A DNA stretch of 64,000 nucleotides from assembly GCF_028748185.1 (NCBI RefSeq), contig NZ_CP118164.1, positions 5,109,814 to 5,173,813 of the forward strand, written 5' to 3'. Each line of letters opens with the position of its first letter. Position 1 is the first letter of the stretch. This stretch comes from Bremerella sp. P1 (lineage in GTDB: Bacteria; Planctomycetota; Planctomycetia; Pirellulales; Pirellulaceae). The position numbers and the translations under genes were made by a program. A model generated the notes under the pieces. It searched no databases and was not told the origin of the DNA. It saw nothing but the letters and a program-made list of their open reading frames with translations. This document shows, piece by piece, positions 16,223 through 27,324 of the stretch.

Positions 16223-17509
16223 ATGACAACACACGACACACGCATTGAAAATGCTTATAGCTTAGCGCGAGATCAATATTTGGAGATGGGCGTATCCGTC
16301 GACGAGGCACTGGAAACGCTTAAAAACATTCCCATCTCTATGCATTGTTGGCAGGGCGATGACGTCGGTGGATTTGAACACGTTCATGAAGAGATTGGAG
16401 GTGGGTTGGCGGTCACAGGCAACTATTGCGGCAAGGCAAGCACTCCCCACGAACTGCGTGCTGATCTCGAAAAGGCCTATTCCCTCATCCCAGGAAAGCA
16501 TCGCCTGAATCTTCATTCTAGCTACGGTGAATTCCATTCACATATAGATCGCAATGAGGTCTCGGTAGAACAATTCCAAGGTTGGATCGATTGGGCTCGT
16601 GAGAATCACATCGCGCTCGACTTCAATCCAACCTTTTTCGCGCATGAGAAGGCGCGGGATGGTTTTACACTCGCACATCCAGATTCAGGAATTCGTCAAT
16701 TCTGGGTTGATCATGGGATAGCCTGTCGGCGGATCGCAAATGAACTTGGACGAGCCCAAGGAAGTCCATGCATTTCCAATGTGTGGATTCCTGATGGCTT
16801 CAAGGATACCCCAGTCTCTCGCAAGAGTCCTCGTGAACGACTCATCCAATCTTTGGACCAGATTTTTCGCGAGGACCTTGACCCCCGAAATATTTTGGAC
16901 GCCGTTGAATGCAAGCTGTTTGGAATTGGCTCCGAGAGTTACGTTGTCGGCTCGCATGAATTCTACTTTGGATACGCACTTTCACGCGGCAAGTTGCTTT
17001 GTCTTGACGCTGGTCACTTTCATCCGACTGAGGTGATTTCCGACAAAATCTCAGCAGTTTTGCAATATTTGCCACAGATCGTCCTGCATGTCAGTCGCGG
17101 CGTTCGGTGGGATAGTGATCATGTGGTGACTCTCTCGGACGAATTGCAAGCGATCGCTCAAGAGATCGTGCGAGGCGGCTATCTTGAACGAGTTCACATT
17201 GGGCTCGACTTCTTCGATGCCAGTATAAATCGCATTGCGGCTTGGGTTATTGGAACGCGAAATATGATTAAAGCTCTCTTGATGGCTCTTCTTGAGCCGA
17301 CCAAACGGTTGGCCGAGTTTGAGGCAAACCAAGATTTCACTACCCGTCTGGCGCTTCTCGAGGAACAAAAGACTGCTCCGTTTGGCGCTATCTGGGACTA
17401 TTACTGCCTGCAATCTGGTGTTCCAACTCGAGACGCTTGGCTGCGAGACATACTTCAGTATGAAAAAGATGTTCTAATGAATCGTTCAGATGCTACATCT
17501 ATCTACTAG
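16223..17509 (+). CDS. rhaA: L-rhamnose isomerase
   Basis: A 428-residue protein that interconverts L-rhamnose and L-rhamnulose in the cytoplasm (EC 5.3.1.14). The N-terminal [15 protein letters not shown] is the family signature, followed by [33 protein letters not shown] and [21 protein letters not shown], which carry the metal-binding acidic residues and histidines, then [14 protein letters not shown] and [20 protein letters not shown]. Length is normal. It is the first gene of the plus-strand rhamnose cluster and is divergent from the AraC gene, from which it is separated by the likely operator. Confidence 0.95.
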   Translation: MTTHDTRIENAYSLARDQYLEMGVSVDEALETLKNIPISMHCWQGDDVGGFEHVHEEIGGGLAVTGNYCGKASTPHELRADLEKAYSLIPGKHRLNLHSSYGEFHSHIDRNEVSVEQFQGWIDWARENHIALDFNPTFFAHEKARDGFTLAHPDSGIRQFWVDHGIACRRIANELGRAQGSPCISNVWIPDGFKDTPVSRKSPRERLIQSLDQIFREDLDPRNILDAVECKLFGIGSESYVVGSHEFYFGYALSRGKLLCLDAGHFHPTEVISDKISAVLQYLPQIVLHVSRGVRWDSDHVVTLSDELQAIAQEIVRGGYLERVHIGLDFFDASINRIAAWVIGTRNMIKALLMALLEPTKRLAEFEANQDFTTRLALLEEQKTAPFGAIWDYYCLQSGVPTRDAWLRDILQYEKDVLMNRSDATSIY

Positions 17510-17548
17510 TCCCACGTCCAAGCGAACAACGAGGGGGATCTTATACTG

Positions 17549-18955
17549 ATGAGTGCGGATGATGCAAATGTCGAGGAGTTCGATCGGTCTCCGATACCCG
17601 ATAGTGCACAACTTGGACCAGCCAAGTTCTGGGGGATGTATGCCGGGGAGCATGCGGCCGGTACAGAGTTCATGATCGGCCCTCTGTTTCTTTCGGCTGG
17701 CGCGAGCCTTCAGGATCTGATTGTTGGATTATTACTAGGCAACGTATTGGCTGTGCTCACATGGCGATACTTAGTGACACCTATAGCCGTTTCCCGCCGA
17801 CTCACACTTTACTACCAACTTGAGCGCATCGCCGGCAGCTCTTTGGTAAAGATTTACAATGCTGTCAACGGTGTATTGTTTTGTTTTCTGGCAGGGGCAA
17901 TGGTGACAGTTTCGGCCAGTGCTGTAGGAATTCCTTTCGGAATCTTTTACGAAGTCCCCGAGAGCACATTGAGCCTTGGAGCCCCCACGTTCACAGCTTT
18001 AGTTTTCTTTGTGGGAGTCGCCATGACGGCGGTCGCTGCTGGAGGCTACGAAAGGGTTGCTCGATTCGCGAATCTTGCGGCGCCTTGGATGATTATCGTT
18101 TTCGCTGCCTGCGGCCTGATTTCTCTCGTGCAAATGAATGCGAACTCTGTTTCTGCATTGCAACAAGGCACTTTTTGGTCTGACGCCGTTGCATTCGTAC
18201 AGGAACGCGAAGGAGAAACACAGTTTGGTTTTTGGCAGATTGTGATCTTCGCTTGGCTATGCAACGCTGCGATGCACTTTGGGATGTCTGACCTTTCGAT
18301 TTTCCGATTTGCCCGATACCCTTCGTCCGGTTGGGCTCCTGCAGTTGGTATGTTTCTCGGCCATTACATGGCTTGGATTGCTGCAGCGTTGATGCTCGCG
18401 GCACAGATAAAGCTCTCTCAAGACCACTCAGCCAACCCAGGGGCCCTGGCGTGGGGCGTGTTAGGCTGGACAGGCATTCTGTGCGTGGTAATCGCTGGCT
18501 GGACTACCGCCAACCCCACGATCTATCGCGCGGGGTTGGCGTTCCAAGGTATCGTTCCCAACAGCACCCGCATGGCGATGACTGTCGCGGCAGGAATCGT
18601 AGCGACGATCGCCGGCGCCTTTCCCAACCTTTCCGCACAGTTGCTCGGATTTGTTGGCACGTATGGAACGATTCTTGGTCCTATGGGAGCCGTCATCTTC
18701 GTCGACTACTACCTGATGAAGAAGTTAGGCATGGAGGAGGAATACGCCATTCACCATAGGGTGTCCTTCAACGCAGCTGTTTTTGTTGCTTGGGTCCTGC
18801 CTGTGTCCGTAGGACTGTATTTGATTTTCTGGCAAGGCTTGTTTGCCGCATACCTGGTTATTCCTGCTTGGTTAATCTGCGGAATACTCTATCTCCTGAT
18901 GAGCAAAATAACCCAACGCCGTAATCCCGATACCTTAGCAAACGCAAGATCATAA
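17549..18955 (+). CDS. NCS1-type (cytosine/purine permease-like) transporter
   Basis: A 468-residue membrane protein with about twelve hydrophobic segments. The start (GPAKFWGMYAGEHAAGTEFMIGPLF) and the run LQDLIVGLLLGNVLAVLTW resemble the NCS1 family of nucleobase/cation symporters, as does the later GWTTANPTIYRAGLAFQGI. Classical members carry nucleobases, but its place between rhaA and the rest of the pathway suggests that this one takes up L-rhamnose or a related compound; that substrate is inferred. It starts 39 bases after rhaA and is followed 11 bases later by a small membrane protein. Confidence 0.8.
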   Translation: MSADDANVEEFDRSPIPDSAQLGPAKFWGMYAGEHAAGTEFMIGPLFLSAGASLQDLIVGLLLGNVLAVLTWRYLVTPIAVSRRLTLYYQLERIAGSSLVKIYNAVNGVLFCFLAGAMVTVSASAVGIPFGIFYEVPESTLSLGAPTFTALVFFVGVAMTAVAAGGYERVARFANLAAPWMIIVFAACGLISLVQMNANSVSALQQGTFWSDAVAFVQEREGETQFGFWQIVIFAWLCNAAMHFGMSDLSIFRFARYPSSGWAPAVGMFLGHYMAWIAAALMLAAQIKLSQDHSANPGALAWGVLGWTGILCVVIAGWTTANPTIYRAGLAFQGIVPNSTRMAMTVAAGIVATIAGAFPNLSAQLLGFVGTYGTILGPMGAVIFVDYYLMKKLGMEEEYAIHHRVSFNAAVFVAWVLPVSVGLYLIFWQGLFAAYLVIPAWLICGILYLLMSKITQRRNPDTLANARS

Positions 18956-18966
18956 CGGGGAATCCA

Positions 18967-19164
18967 ATGCTCTTTGTTACTAAATGGATATCTGGTCTAG
19001 CGCTTGTTGCAATGATCACATCTACCACGCTCTGCTTCGCGGGGTTTGCTTCCCTTGAAGTCGTTCGTTGGACCGTATTTCTGGGGACCCTCGGCTGGTT
19101 CATCGCAACTCCTGTTTGGATGGGACGGGAGTTGCCGATGGACGCAGCTGAGGTTGAGATCTAA
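18967..19164 (+). CDS. small two-segment membrane protein beside the transporter
   Basis: A 65-residue product with GGGGAA upstream, 11 bases after the transporter. It has two hydrophobic segments (WISGLALVAMITSTTLCFAG and VVRWTVFLGTLGWFIATPVW) and a short acidic tail. It is probably an accessory subunit of the transporter. No family name can be given. The following 173 bases before 19338 hold no recognised gene. Confidence 0.65.
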   Translation: MLFVTKWISGLALVAMITSTTLCFAGFASLEVVRWTVFLGTLGWFIATPVWMGRELPMDAAEVEI

Positions 19165-19337
19165 CCGCGAACATCGGGAACGACATCATCCCGAAGACAC
19201 TTACGACACGTTCAAGAGGAATTACTCTACAGATCTCCTCGTGAGCACCTTGACCATTACCATTCATACCCACCTGAAAAAGTTCTTCCTACACCATTTC
19301 GGACTGTTTCACTTCCGATTCACAACTCAACTATTCG

Positions 19338-22300
19338 ATGGACGATGTTAACAACATGATGCGCACAACCATTGTCATTCGCACTGCATTCTGCGTTATA
19401 ACGCTGCTTCTAACGGTCCCATGCATCGAAGCAGACGACAGCAACACTTCGATATTCAATTCCAAAAATCTCTCAGGATGGAACGGCAATAGCGAATTCT
19501 GGCGAGTCGAAAATGGCGCGATAGTGGGCGAAAGTACTGCTGAAAATCCAGTTAAAGAAAATACTTTTCTGGTTTGGCAAGGCGAGCCTATCTCGGATTT
19601 TGAATTCGTTGGAAAAGTTCGCTTTCGAGGGAACAACTCCGGCGTTCAGTACCGAAGCCAAATGCTAGATGCAAACCGTTTCACGATGAGCGGATACCAA
19701 ATGGATCTGCATCCCAATCCTCAATACTTTGGCATGCTTTACGGCGAAAAGTACGATGGCCGCGGAATTATCGCGAAGCGTGGTCAGTATGTGCAAATTG
19801 ATGCCACTGGCAAGTCGACAGCCACTCAGACCTTTTCAGCGAAAGAAGATCTCACCGACTGGGATTGGAACACTATTCGAATAATTGCGGCTGGGAATCG
19901 GCTCATCCACCAAGTGAATGGAATTACGACCGTAGATGTCGTCGATAATCACCCTGGCTCTCGTCAGACAGGGAGCTTGGCGCTGCAGTTGCACAGAGGG
20001 GCGCCAATGAGGGTTGAATTTAAGGAACTGCAACTCAGTCGACTCAACGAGGATCAAGCTCGATACTTGCTCGAAACTTTGAATCAAAAACGCCCCCATG
20101 AGAAAGTGAGGTCTTCATTTCCCGTCCAATCGGAACTAAGCACACCCGATGGTTTTCAAGTCGAACTCGTATACTCCGTTCCTCGAGATGAATTTGGATC
20201 ATGGGTCAGTCTAACGCGGGACGAAGACGGTAACCTTCTGGCCAGCGATCAAGGCGACAAGGGCCTTTTCAACATCCGAATCGATAGTGACGGCGAGACT
20301 GCTGCTGCGCGTGTTGAACGATTGCCAGTCGACCTATCCGGTGCACAAGGTATGGTTGTTCGCGATGGCGTACTCTACTGCTACAAATCGGGTGAAGGGA
20401 TCTATCGAGTTGCAGATGACGATGGGAACGGTCAGTATGATACTCCCCGCCTCATTTCGTCGGTTTCTGGTGGAGGAGAACACGGTAATCATGCTCTAAT
20501 TCCCTCGGATGATGAGAATTCTATATTTACCGTAGCCGGGAACCACACGCCATTGCCTGAGCCCGAGTCAATGCCTCGACTCCGTATCTCTAATTGGAAA
20601 GAAGACCAGTTACTGCCACGCCAATGGGATCCTCGCGGGCATGCGCGTGGAATTTATGCACCCGGCGGATGGATAAGTCGGTTCGACTTGTCACAAGAGA
20701 ATCACGAACTCGTTGCTATCGGAATGCGAAACGCATACGACGTCACATTAGCGCCCAATGGTGATCTTTTTACATTCGATTCCGATATGGAATGGGATTT
20801 AGGATTGCCTTGGTATCGACCGACTCGAATTTGCCATGTGACTAGCGGAGCAGACTTTGGTTGGCGCAGTGGAACAGCCAAATGGCCGACCTACTACGAA
20901 GACACTTTGCCGCCGATCGTTGATATTGGCCCAGGTTCTCCGACCGGAGTCACAACGGGACAAGGCGCCCGTTTCCCCGGGAAATATCAACGAGCACTTT
21001 TTGCCCTCGACTGGACTTACGGACGAATCTTAGCAGTGCACCTCAAGCCCGAAGGTGCAAGCTATACGGCGGAGGTAGAAGAATTCGTTTCAGGCCCAAG
21101 TCTTCCAGTTACAGATGCCGTGATTGGAGATGATGGGGCTCTCTATTTTACAACAGGCGGACGTGGCACCGAATCAGCATTGATGCGAGTGGTCTATACA
21201 GGTAGTCAACCCACGGAGCCTGTCCAGTCGCATCGTTCGACACCAGAATCTGAATTAAGGCGACGACTCGAGGCTTTTCATGGAGTAGAGAATCCTAAGG
21301 CAATTCATGCTGCTTGGCCGCACCTATCAAGCTCGGATCGCTTCCTTCGATATGCGGCCCGTCTCGCTGTTGAGTCGCAGCCCGTTGTGGAGTGGGAAAA
21401 CCGTGTCTTCACTGAATCCACACCACAAGCACGGATAACATCGGCAGTTGCGTTAGCTCGAAAGGGAAATGAGTCACATCGCAGTCGCTTAATCGAGGCT
21501 CTCACGACGCTCGACTTTGAATCGCTTACTATTCCCGAACAATTAGGCGTCGCTCGTGCCATACAACTCACTATTACTAGACTCGGCAAGCCCACGAACA
21601 CGGAGCGAGAAAAACTGATTGCCTATCTCTCAGTTCAGCTTCCTAGCGAAGACCCAAACCTGAGTGCGGAGTTATTGACTCTGTTGATCTACTTGAAAGA
21701 CCCATCTGCAGTAGCTAAAGGGATGAAACTCATTGCTCAGTCAAACACTCCCTTAGAAATAAGTTTTGGAGGAGTCGATCAAGTCGAAAACCGCTATGCC
21801 AACACCTTAAAACGGATGAACCAGAATCCACCTCCAACCCAGGCAATTCGATACGCATTCATTTTACGAAATGCGGATCAAGGATGGACAGCGGAGCTTC
21901 GTCGTAAATTCTTTCAATTTATTAATGTCGCCGGCAAAGCCTCTGGTGGGGCTAGTTTCCCAGGGTACTTAGTAGCGATTAGAAATGAAGCACTAACCCA
22001 TTGCAACGACGCAACCCGTGTCGCCTTACAAGACATCACGGGGGAAGACTTTGACCCGATTCCAGACTTCAAAGTACTTCCCCCTAAAGGCCCTGGCCGA
22101 ACCTGGACTATTGAAGACGCCTCCGAAGTGACTTCATCTGCATCACTCTCAAGAGCAGACTTTCACAACGGAAGAAGCCTATTCCATTCGGCACAATGCG
22201 GGGCCTGCCATCGCTTTGATGGATTAGGAGGCGGCGTGGGGCCGGATTTGACAAGTATTCGCAACAAGTTCACGACATCATACGTGCTTGAATCTATCAT

Positions 22301-22613
22301 AGATCCCAGCCGGATTATTTCTGACCAGTACAATGCTTCTAAGGTATTACTCGATGACGGTAGAATTGTGACGGGAATCGTTGTACCTGAAGGTGATTCT
22401 CTCGTTCGCATCTTTCCATCAGACCCAAAATCCGAGGGCGTCGTTGTTCCAAGGGAAGAAGTTGTCGAGGAAAGGCCATCTTCAATTTCCCAAATGCCCA
22501 AAAATCTGCTGGACAATCTAAATGAAACGGAACTACGCGATTTGATTGCCTACTTGATGTCAGGAGGTGATCCGAATGACAAGCTCTATCGGAAACGAAA
22601 GGCAAAAAATTAA
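19338..22613 (+). CDS. secreted DUF1080, beta-propeller and cytochrome c fusion protein
   Basis: A 1091-residue protein with an N-terminal signal (TAFCVITLLLTVPCIEA). An internal ATG pair at 19356/19359 is an alternative start, and no ribosome-binding site decides. Domain order: DUF1080 (3-keto-disaccharide hydrolase-like/LamG fold) at about 30-235, a propeller of the planctomycete dehydrogenase type at about 255-625 (TPDGFQVELVYSVP, IGMRNAYDVTLAPNGDLFTFD), helical repeats to about 850, and a PVC-type cytochrome c domain from about 940 with CGACH (Cys954, His958). It probably works on oligosaccharides in the periplasm with electron transfer through the heme; the substrate is not known. Confidence 0.85.
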   Translation: MDDVNNMMRTTIVIRTAFCVITLLLTVPCIEADDSNTSIFNSKNLSGWNGNSEFWRVENGAIVGESTAENPVKENTFLVWQGEPISDFEFVGKVRFRGNNSGVQYRSQMLDANRFTMSGYQMDLHPNPQYFGMLYGEKYDGRGIIAKRGQYVQIDATGKSTATQTFSAKEDLTDWDWNTIRIIAAGNRLIHQVNGITTVDVVDNHPGSRQTGSLALQLHRGAPMRVEFKELQLSRLNEDQARYLLETLNQKRPHEKVRSSFPVQSELSTPDGFQVELVYSVPRDEFGSWVSLTRDEDGNLLASDQGDKGLFNIRIDSDGETAAARVERLPVDLSGAQGMVVRDGVLYCYKSGEGIYRVADDDGNGQYDTPRLISSVSGGGEHGNHALIPSDDENSIFTVAGNHTPLPEPESMPRLRISNWKEDQLLPRQWDPRGHARGIYAPGGWISRFDLSQENHELVAIGMRNAYDVTLAPNGDLFTFDSDMEWDLGLPWYRPTRICHVTSGADFGWRSGTAKWPTYYEDTLPPIVDIGPGSPTGVTTGQGARFPGKYQRALFALDWTYGRILAVHLKPEGASYTAEVEEFVSGPSLPVTDAVIGDDGALYFTTGGRGTESALMRVVYTGSQPTEPVQSHRSTPESELRRRLEAFHGVENPKAIHAAWPHLSSSDRFLRYAARLAVESQPVVEWENRVFTESTPQARITSAVALARKGNESHRSRLIEALTTLDFESLTIPEQLGVARAIQLTITRLGKPTNTEREKLIAYLSVQLPSEDPNLSAELLTLLIYLKDPSAVAKGMKLIAQSNTPLEISFGGVDQVENRYANTLKRMNQNPPPTQAIRYAFILRNADQGWTAELRRKFFQFINVAGKASGGASFPGYLVAIRNEALTHCNDATRVALQDITGEDFDPIPDFKVLPPKGPGRTWTIEDASEVTSSASLSRADFHNGRSLFHSAQCGACHRFDGLGGGVGPDLTSIRNKFTTSYVLESIIDPSRIISDQYNASKVLLDDGRIVTGIVVPEGDSLVRIFPSDPKSEGVVVPREEVVEERPSSISQMPKNLLDNLNETELRDLIAYLMSGGDPNDKLYRKRKAKN

Positions 22614-22856
22614 GAAGCTTCGTTTTGCAGGGTAGCGTCATAACCGCTTCTTCTGCTTTTTAATCTGGCGGAATAACGCTCGCCTAGAGGTTCAATTGAA
22701 CAGTCACTATTTTCCAGTTGCTCTTCGTCCGCTGGCCAACACAAGCAACTGCTTACGAACGTGTCCTACACGTTCGGCGAAGCTCCTAAGCGATTCGCCT
22801 TGAAACTCATCCCCAAGCCTCCACGATTACGATTTTTGAAATGTATAGGTATCGCA

Positions 22857-24347
22857 ATGAGCATTGCAACAAGACACAACCTCCGAGAGGAAGTTGAAAC
22901 ATTTCTTTCCCATTCTCCATTTGGCAGTTTCGTCGGGGGAAACCATGTCTCCGCTGTCTCAGGTAATCTAATCGCAACGATCGATCCTGGTTCAGGCGAG
23001 ACGATTGCCTACATCCATGATCTTGCTCCCTCAGAAATTGATAGTGCCGTTGAGATTGCCAAGAAGGCTTTTCCGGCATGGTCTGAAATGAGTAGATCTC
23101 AACGCAACCGCATACTCTTAAAGTTGGCGGACGCAGTCGAAGAGCAAAAGGCGATCATCGCTCAGATAGAAGCTTTGGACGCGGGCAAAATTGAAGCCCA
23201 GGCAGTCGGCGACGTCCAGAATTTTGTCGACACATTACGCTATTTCGTCGCACTGTCTGAACAAGTTGAGGCCCGAACGCAACTGAATGCGGTCGGGTAC
23301 GATGCCTGGACGGTAAGGAAACCATGGGGGCCTTGCGCGTTTATTTTTCCGTGGAACTTTCCGTTCTTACTGATCGGTTGGGGAATATCACCAGCTCTAG
23401 CGGCTGGGAATACGGTTGTCATTAAGCCCGCCGAGGATACTTCGCTGTCCGCGATTTATCTAGCAAGACTTGCCAAGGAAGTAGGAGTTCCCGATGGAGT
23501 GATCAACGTCGTCACCGGCAAAGGAGCGACGGCTGGAGCAGCACTCGCGAATAATCGCTTTATTAAGAGGATGTCCTTCACCGGCTCACCTCAAGTGGGG
23601 CAACTAGTTGGAGAAGCATGCGGCCGAAATCTTGTGCCTGTAAAACTTGAACTGGGCGGTAAAGGAGCTGCCGTCGTCTTTGACGATGTGAACATCAAAT
23701 ATACGGCCGAGGCACTTGTTGAAGCGATTACTTTCCATGCTGGCCAAGTGTGCTGTGATGCGACTCGTTGGTTAGTTCACGCGAACATATTCGATGAGTT
23801 TGTGGATCACTGTCGAGACTTTATGAAGGAGCTAAAGATCGGACATCCGTTGGATCCCAGTAGTCAGATGGGCCCGGTGGTGAATCCGAAACAGTGCGAA
23901 CGCATTCTTCGTTATCAAGAACTCGGCAAGGCTGAAGGAGCTCAGTGCCTCTATGGAGGAGGCGTGGCGAAAGTTGATGGTTGCCAAGGGAACTATGTGA
24001 CACCTACCCTGCTTAAAGGTTCCTTGGACAATATCGCTGCACGTGAGGAAATTTTCGGTCCTGTTGCCTATCTGACTTCTTTCACTACTGAAGAGGAAGC
24101 GGTTCAAATGGCAAACGATACTGACTACGGATTGGCAAACAGCGTTTGGACAGAAGATAGTGAACGAGCCATCCGAGTCGCTGAGTCGTTGATCGCTGGA
24201 AATAGCTGGATCAATTCACACAATGTATTCGCTCAGGGCATACCGTATGGCGGGATCAACAAGAGCGGCATGGGAGGAGGCGTTTTGTCTATCGAAACAT
24301 TGATGGACTACTATCGGTGCACGTCTGTCGTTCGCCCTGCCTCCTAG
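22857..24347 (+). CDS. aldehyde dehydrogenase, probable L-lactaldehyde dehydrogenase
   Basis: The ATG at 22857 gives 496 residues, the usual family length; the longer frame from 22761 adds an unrelated start. Family features are PWNFPFLLIGWGISPALAAG, KPAEDTSLSA, FTGSPQVGQ, the catalytic glutamate in ELGGKG and a Cys-Cys pair at 299-300 (GQVCCDATRW) holding the nucleophile. The C-terminal NSWINSHNVFAQGIPYGG is also typical. Beside rhamnulokinase and aldolase genes, the likely role is oxidation of L-lactaldehyde to L-lactate with NAD(P). The enzyme is not of the CoA-acylating PduP type. The 243-base gap before it holds only a weak AAGAAGC/GCTTCTT repeat near 22611-22657. Confidence 0.85.
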   Translation: MSIATRHNLREEVETFLSHSPFGSFVGGNHVSAVSGNLIATIDPGSGETIAYIHDLAPSEIDSAVEIAKKAFPAWSEMSRSQRNRILLKLADAVEEQKAIIAQIEALDAGKIEAQAVGDVQNFVDTLRYFVALSEQVEARTQLNAVGYDAWTVRKPWGPCAFIFPWNFPFLLIGWGISPALAAGNTVVIKPAEDTSLSAIYLARLAKEVGVPDGVINVVTGKGATAGAALANNRFIKRMSFTGSPQVGQLVGEACGRNLVPVKLELGGKGAAVVFDDVNIKYTAEALVEAITFHAGQVCCDATRWLVHANIFDEFVDHCRDFMKELKIGHPLDPSSQMGPVVNPKQCERILRYQELGKAEGAQCLYGGGVAKVDGCQGNYVTPTLLKGSLDNIAAREEIFGPVAYLTSFTTEEEAVQMANDTDYGLANSVWTEDSERAIRVAESLIAGNSWINSHNVFAQGIPYGGINKSGMGGGVLSIETLMDYYRCTSVVRPAS

Positions 24348-24500
24348 TCACTGAATTCCCACCCCAAATATTAAGTGAGGGGCTTTTGCAGAAATTTGCA
24401 CAAGTCTGATTTCGCTCGTGTCAATGCTAACGATGATGAGCGTCTGGCAATCAGGCACGTTCGCGTTGTGGGAAGTCGACTCTGCTCCTAATGATCGAAA

Positions 24501-26006
24501 ATGCTAGGCACAAGAATGAAAAGTCAGAAATACGTTGGCGTCGATCTTGGGGGCGAGAGTGGACGCATCATGGTCGGAGAGTTTAATGGCACGACAATGC
24601 ATCTCAGCGAGCAGCATCGCTTCGCTACAGGAGGCACCGAACTGAATGGCACACTGCGATGGGATGTGAATCGTTTTTGGAGTGAGATTAAACACGGTCT
24701 CTCGCGGATTGCCTCCAGCGGAACGGCAGAACTTGTCAGCGTTGGAGTCGATACTTGGGGAGTCGACTATGTTTTGCTCGGAAGCGATGGCCAATTACTC
24801 GAATGGCCATGGCACTACCGCGACGAGAGGACGCGAGGACTTCTTGCAGAAACCACGAATAGAATTCCACGCGAACATCTATTTCAACAAACCGGAATTC
24901 AATTTCTGGAGTTCAATTCGCTCTACCAGCTAATTTCTGCGCGTAAATTAGGGGCAACACTCGATCAGGCGAAACAAATGATGATGATTCCCGACTACTT
25001 TCATTATTGCCTGAGTGGCCAAACGCAAACCGAGTTTACCAATGCGACGACAACTCAATGTTTGAATCCATCGACTCGCGATTGGGCACATCCTCTTCTG
25101 AAGTCGTTTGAAATACCTGTCGATATCCTTCCAGAAATCGTTGAACCCGGATCAAAGGTAGGAACGCTCTGCAAGTCTGTCCGCAATGAGACAGGCCTGT
25201 CGCCCATCAATGTCGTGGCCCCAGCGACGCACGACACCGGATCAGCCGTCGCGGCAGTTCCAGTTGATCAAGCATATGGCCAAGACTGGGCTTATATCAG
25301 TTCCGGAACCTGGTCGCTGATTGGAGTAGAAACTAACACGCCAATTCTCTCTGAGAAGGCAATGAAGCTAAATGTAACCAATGAAGGAGGCGTTGATGGG
25401 ACATGGCGATTGCTCAAGAACGTAATGGGCTTGTGGCTCGTGCAGAGGTTGAGAATCTCGCTGGAATCGACATCGACAGAGCTGTCTTACGGGGACTTAA
25501 CGAGACAAGCGGAAGCCTCGCCTGCATTCACTTCTCTGATCGACCCTGATTGCCCACAGTTTCTGAATCCACCCAACATGCTCGAGTCAATTACTCACTT
25601 TTGCCGAACGACATCTCAGCCGATTCCATCGTCCGCAGGGCAAGCCGTCCGCTGTGTATTGGAGAGTCTCGCACTAAAGTACGCTACGGTACTGAAGTCG
25701 CTAGAAGAACTGACGGGCAGGAACGTTCGCGTCATGCATATCGTCGGTGGGGGCAGCCAAAACGCGTTACTCAACCAGTTTGTAGCCAATGCGTGCCAAG
25801 TCCCAGTCGTCGCCGGACCGTCGGAGGCGACCGCATACGGGAATCTGCTCGTACAATGTCGATCCGCTGGGAGCTTGAATTCTCTCGCTGATATACGAGA
25901 AGTCGTTCGGCGATCTTCAACACTAGAGTACTTCGAACCAAAACACACGAGTGTGTGGATTGAAGCTCAAGATCGATTTGAAACATTGACAAGACAACTG
26001 GTTTAG
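24501..26006 (+). CDS. rhaB: L-rhamnulokinase
   Basis: A 501-residue FGGY-family sugar kinase that phosphorylates L-rhamnulose at C1. The N-terminal [17 protein letters not shown] with serine after the glycine pair, [30 protein letters not shown], the phosphate-binding [15 protein letters not shown] and [11 protein letters not shown], and the C-terminal [19 protein letters not shown] are all characteristic of rhamnulokinases. ATG 24516 is an alternative start giving [10 protein letters not shown], and no clear ribosome-binding site decides. The aldolase gene starts 2 bases after the stop, so the two are coupled. A 153-base gap precedes the gene. Confidence 0.95.
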   Translation: MLGTRMKSQKYVGVDLGGESGRIMVGEFNGTTMHLSEQHRFATGGTELNGTLRWDVNRFWSEIKHGLSRIASSGTAELVSVGVDTWGVDYVLLGSDGQLLEWPWHYRDERTRGLLAETTNRIPREHLFQQTGIQFLEFNSLYQLISARKLGATLDQAKQMMMIPDYFHYCLSGQTQTEFTNATTTQCLNPSTRDWAHPLLKSFEIPVDILPEIVEPGSKVGTLCKSVRNETGLSPINVVAPATHDTGSAVAAVPVDQAYGQDWAYISSGTWSLIGVETNTPILSEKAMKLNVTNEGGVDGTWRLLKNVMGLWLVQRLRISLESTSTELSYGDLTRQAEASPAFTSLIDPDCPQFLNPPNMLESITHFCRTTSQPIPSSAGQAVRCVLESLALKYATVLKSLEELTGRNVRVMHIVGGGSQNALLNQFVANACQVPVVAGPSEATAYGNLLVQCRSAGSLNSLADIREVVRRSSTLEYFEPKHTSVWIEAQDRFETLTRQLV

Positions 26007-26008
26007 CA

Positions 26009-27313
26009 ATGGATTTGACAATGAGTCACCCACGAAAAGTCGTTCATCCTCGTGACGAAATCATGCAGACGATGGATCGAATCTATCGTTACCGAATGAC
26101 TACTACATCGGGAGGAAATCTATCTATTCGCGAAGACACCGGCGACATTTGGATCTCTCCGGCCCGCGTAGATAAAGGACAGCTGAATCGGGCTGACATT
26201 GTTTGTATCCATGCTGATGGTCGTGCCGAGGGACTTCATCCACCCTCTAGTGAATTCCCGTTTCACAAGGCGATCTATTTGGAACGGCCCGATATTCAAG
26301 CTGTCGTTCATGCTCATCCGGTTGCATTAGTGGCGTTTAGCATTTGCCGCGAGATTCCAAACACTCGGTTGTTCTACCAGGCCAATAGTGTTTGTGGAAA
26401 AGTTGGCTTCGCCCCTTATGCATGCCCAGGCAGCGAAGCACTAGGCGACAGTGTTGCCAAGTTATTTGCAGAAGGATGTGACAGCGTCATCCTCGAGAAC
26501 CACGGGGTCGTCGTTGGCGGACGCGACTTAGCCCAGGCATTTCAGCGATTTGAGGCACTCGAGTTTGCTGGAAAAACTCTGATCAAAGCAAAGCAGCTAG
26601 GCGAAGTCCGATTCTTGAGTGATGCCCAGTTGGACGAAGCATCAGCCCGAAGTGTTGACTTTGACTCGTACTCGCCAGGGGTAGCAGTCGCCCATGAGCG
26701 AGAACTCCGCAAACAGCTCTGTGACTTTATTCGACGTGGTTGTCGCCAACGATTACTGATCAGCACGGAAGGTAGTTTTTCGGCAAGGATCAATGACGAC
26801 ACCTTCCTGATCACGCCTACTCAACAGGATAGAGAATTGCTCGAGATAGACGACTTGGTCTTGGTGAGCGGGAAACAAAGAGAACACAACAAGCTCGCGA
26901 GCCGCGCGGCACTTGCTCACCAGGCTATCTACGACATGCACCCGCATGTTCACGCGATCGTCTTTGCTCACCCGGTAAATGCGACAGCATTTAGCGTGAC
27001 AGATGTTCCATTGAATGTCCGTACGATTCCAGAGAGCTACGTATTTCTACGCGATGTCAAGCGAGTTCCCTACGGCGTACATTACCGTGACGACGGCGGT
27101 ATCGCTCGTTATATCTCATCGTCATATCCTGCTGCGATTTTGCAGAACGACGGCGTGTTGGTGACTGGCTCAACGGTCTTGGATGCCTTTGACCGATTGG
27201 AAGTACTTGAATCGACCGCCGAAGCCGTCGTTAATGCCCGAGCAATTGGCGATGTTTCAGCCATGACTGACGATGTAATCAACGAGCTCTGCGATGCATT
27301 TAATCTGAGGTAA
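26009..27313 (+). CDS. tandem class II aldolase/adducin protein, probable rhamnulose-1-phosphate aldolase
   Basis: A 434-residue protein built of two class II aldolase domains. The first (about 12-210) has [23 protein letters not shown], the zinc-binding VVHAHPVAL and the later [10 protein letters not shown], so it should be catalytic. The second (about 230-430) keeps the fold signature ([20 protein letters not shown]) but has VFAHPVNAT in place of HAHP and [10 protein letters not shown] in place of NHG, so zinc ligands are missing. It would split L-rhamnulose-1-phosphate into DHAP and L-lactaldehyde. Usual family members have one domain of about 210-280 residues, so the fused, degenerate copy is unusual. 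A related role in fuculose-1-phosphate cleavage cannot be excluded. Confidence 0.85.
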   Translation: MDLTMSHPRKVVHPRDEIMQTMDRIYRYRMTTTSGGNLSIREDTGDIWISPARVDKGQLNRADIVCIHADGRAEGLHPPSSEFPFHKAIYLERPDIQAVVHAHPVALVAFSICREIPNTRLFYQANSVCGKVGFAPYACPGSEALGDSVAKLFAEGCDSVILENHGVVVGGRDLAQAFQRFEALEFAGKTLIKAKQLGEVRFLSDAQLDEASARSVDFDSYSPGVAVAHERELRKQLCDFIRRGCRQRLLISTEGSFSARINDDTFLITPTQQDRELLEIDDLVLVSGKQREHNKLASRAALAHQAIYDMHPHVHAIVFAHPVNATAFSVTDVPLNVRTIPESYVFLRDVKRVPYGVHYRDDGGIARYISSSYPAAILQNDGVLVTGSTVLDAFDRLEVLESTAEAVVNARAIGDVSAMTDDVINELCDAFNLR

Positions 27314-27324
27314 ACGAAAGTAAA

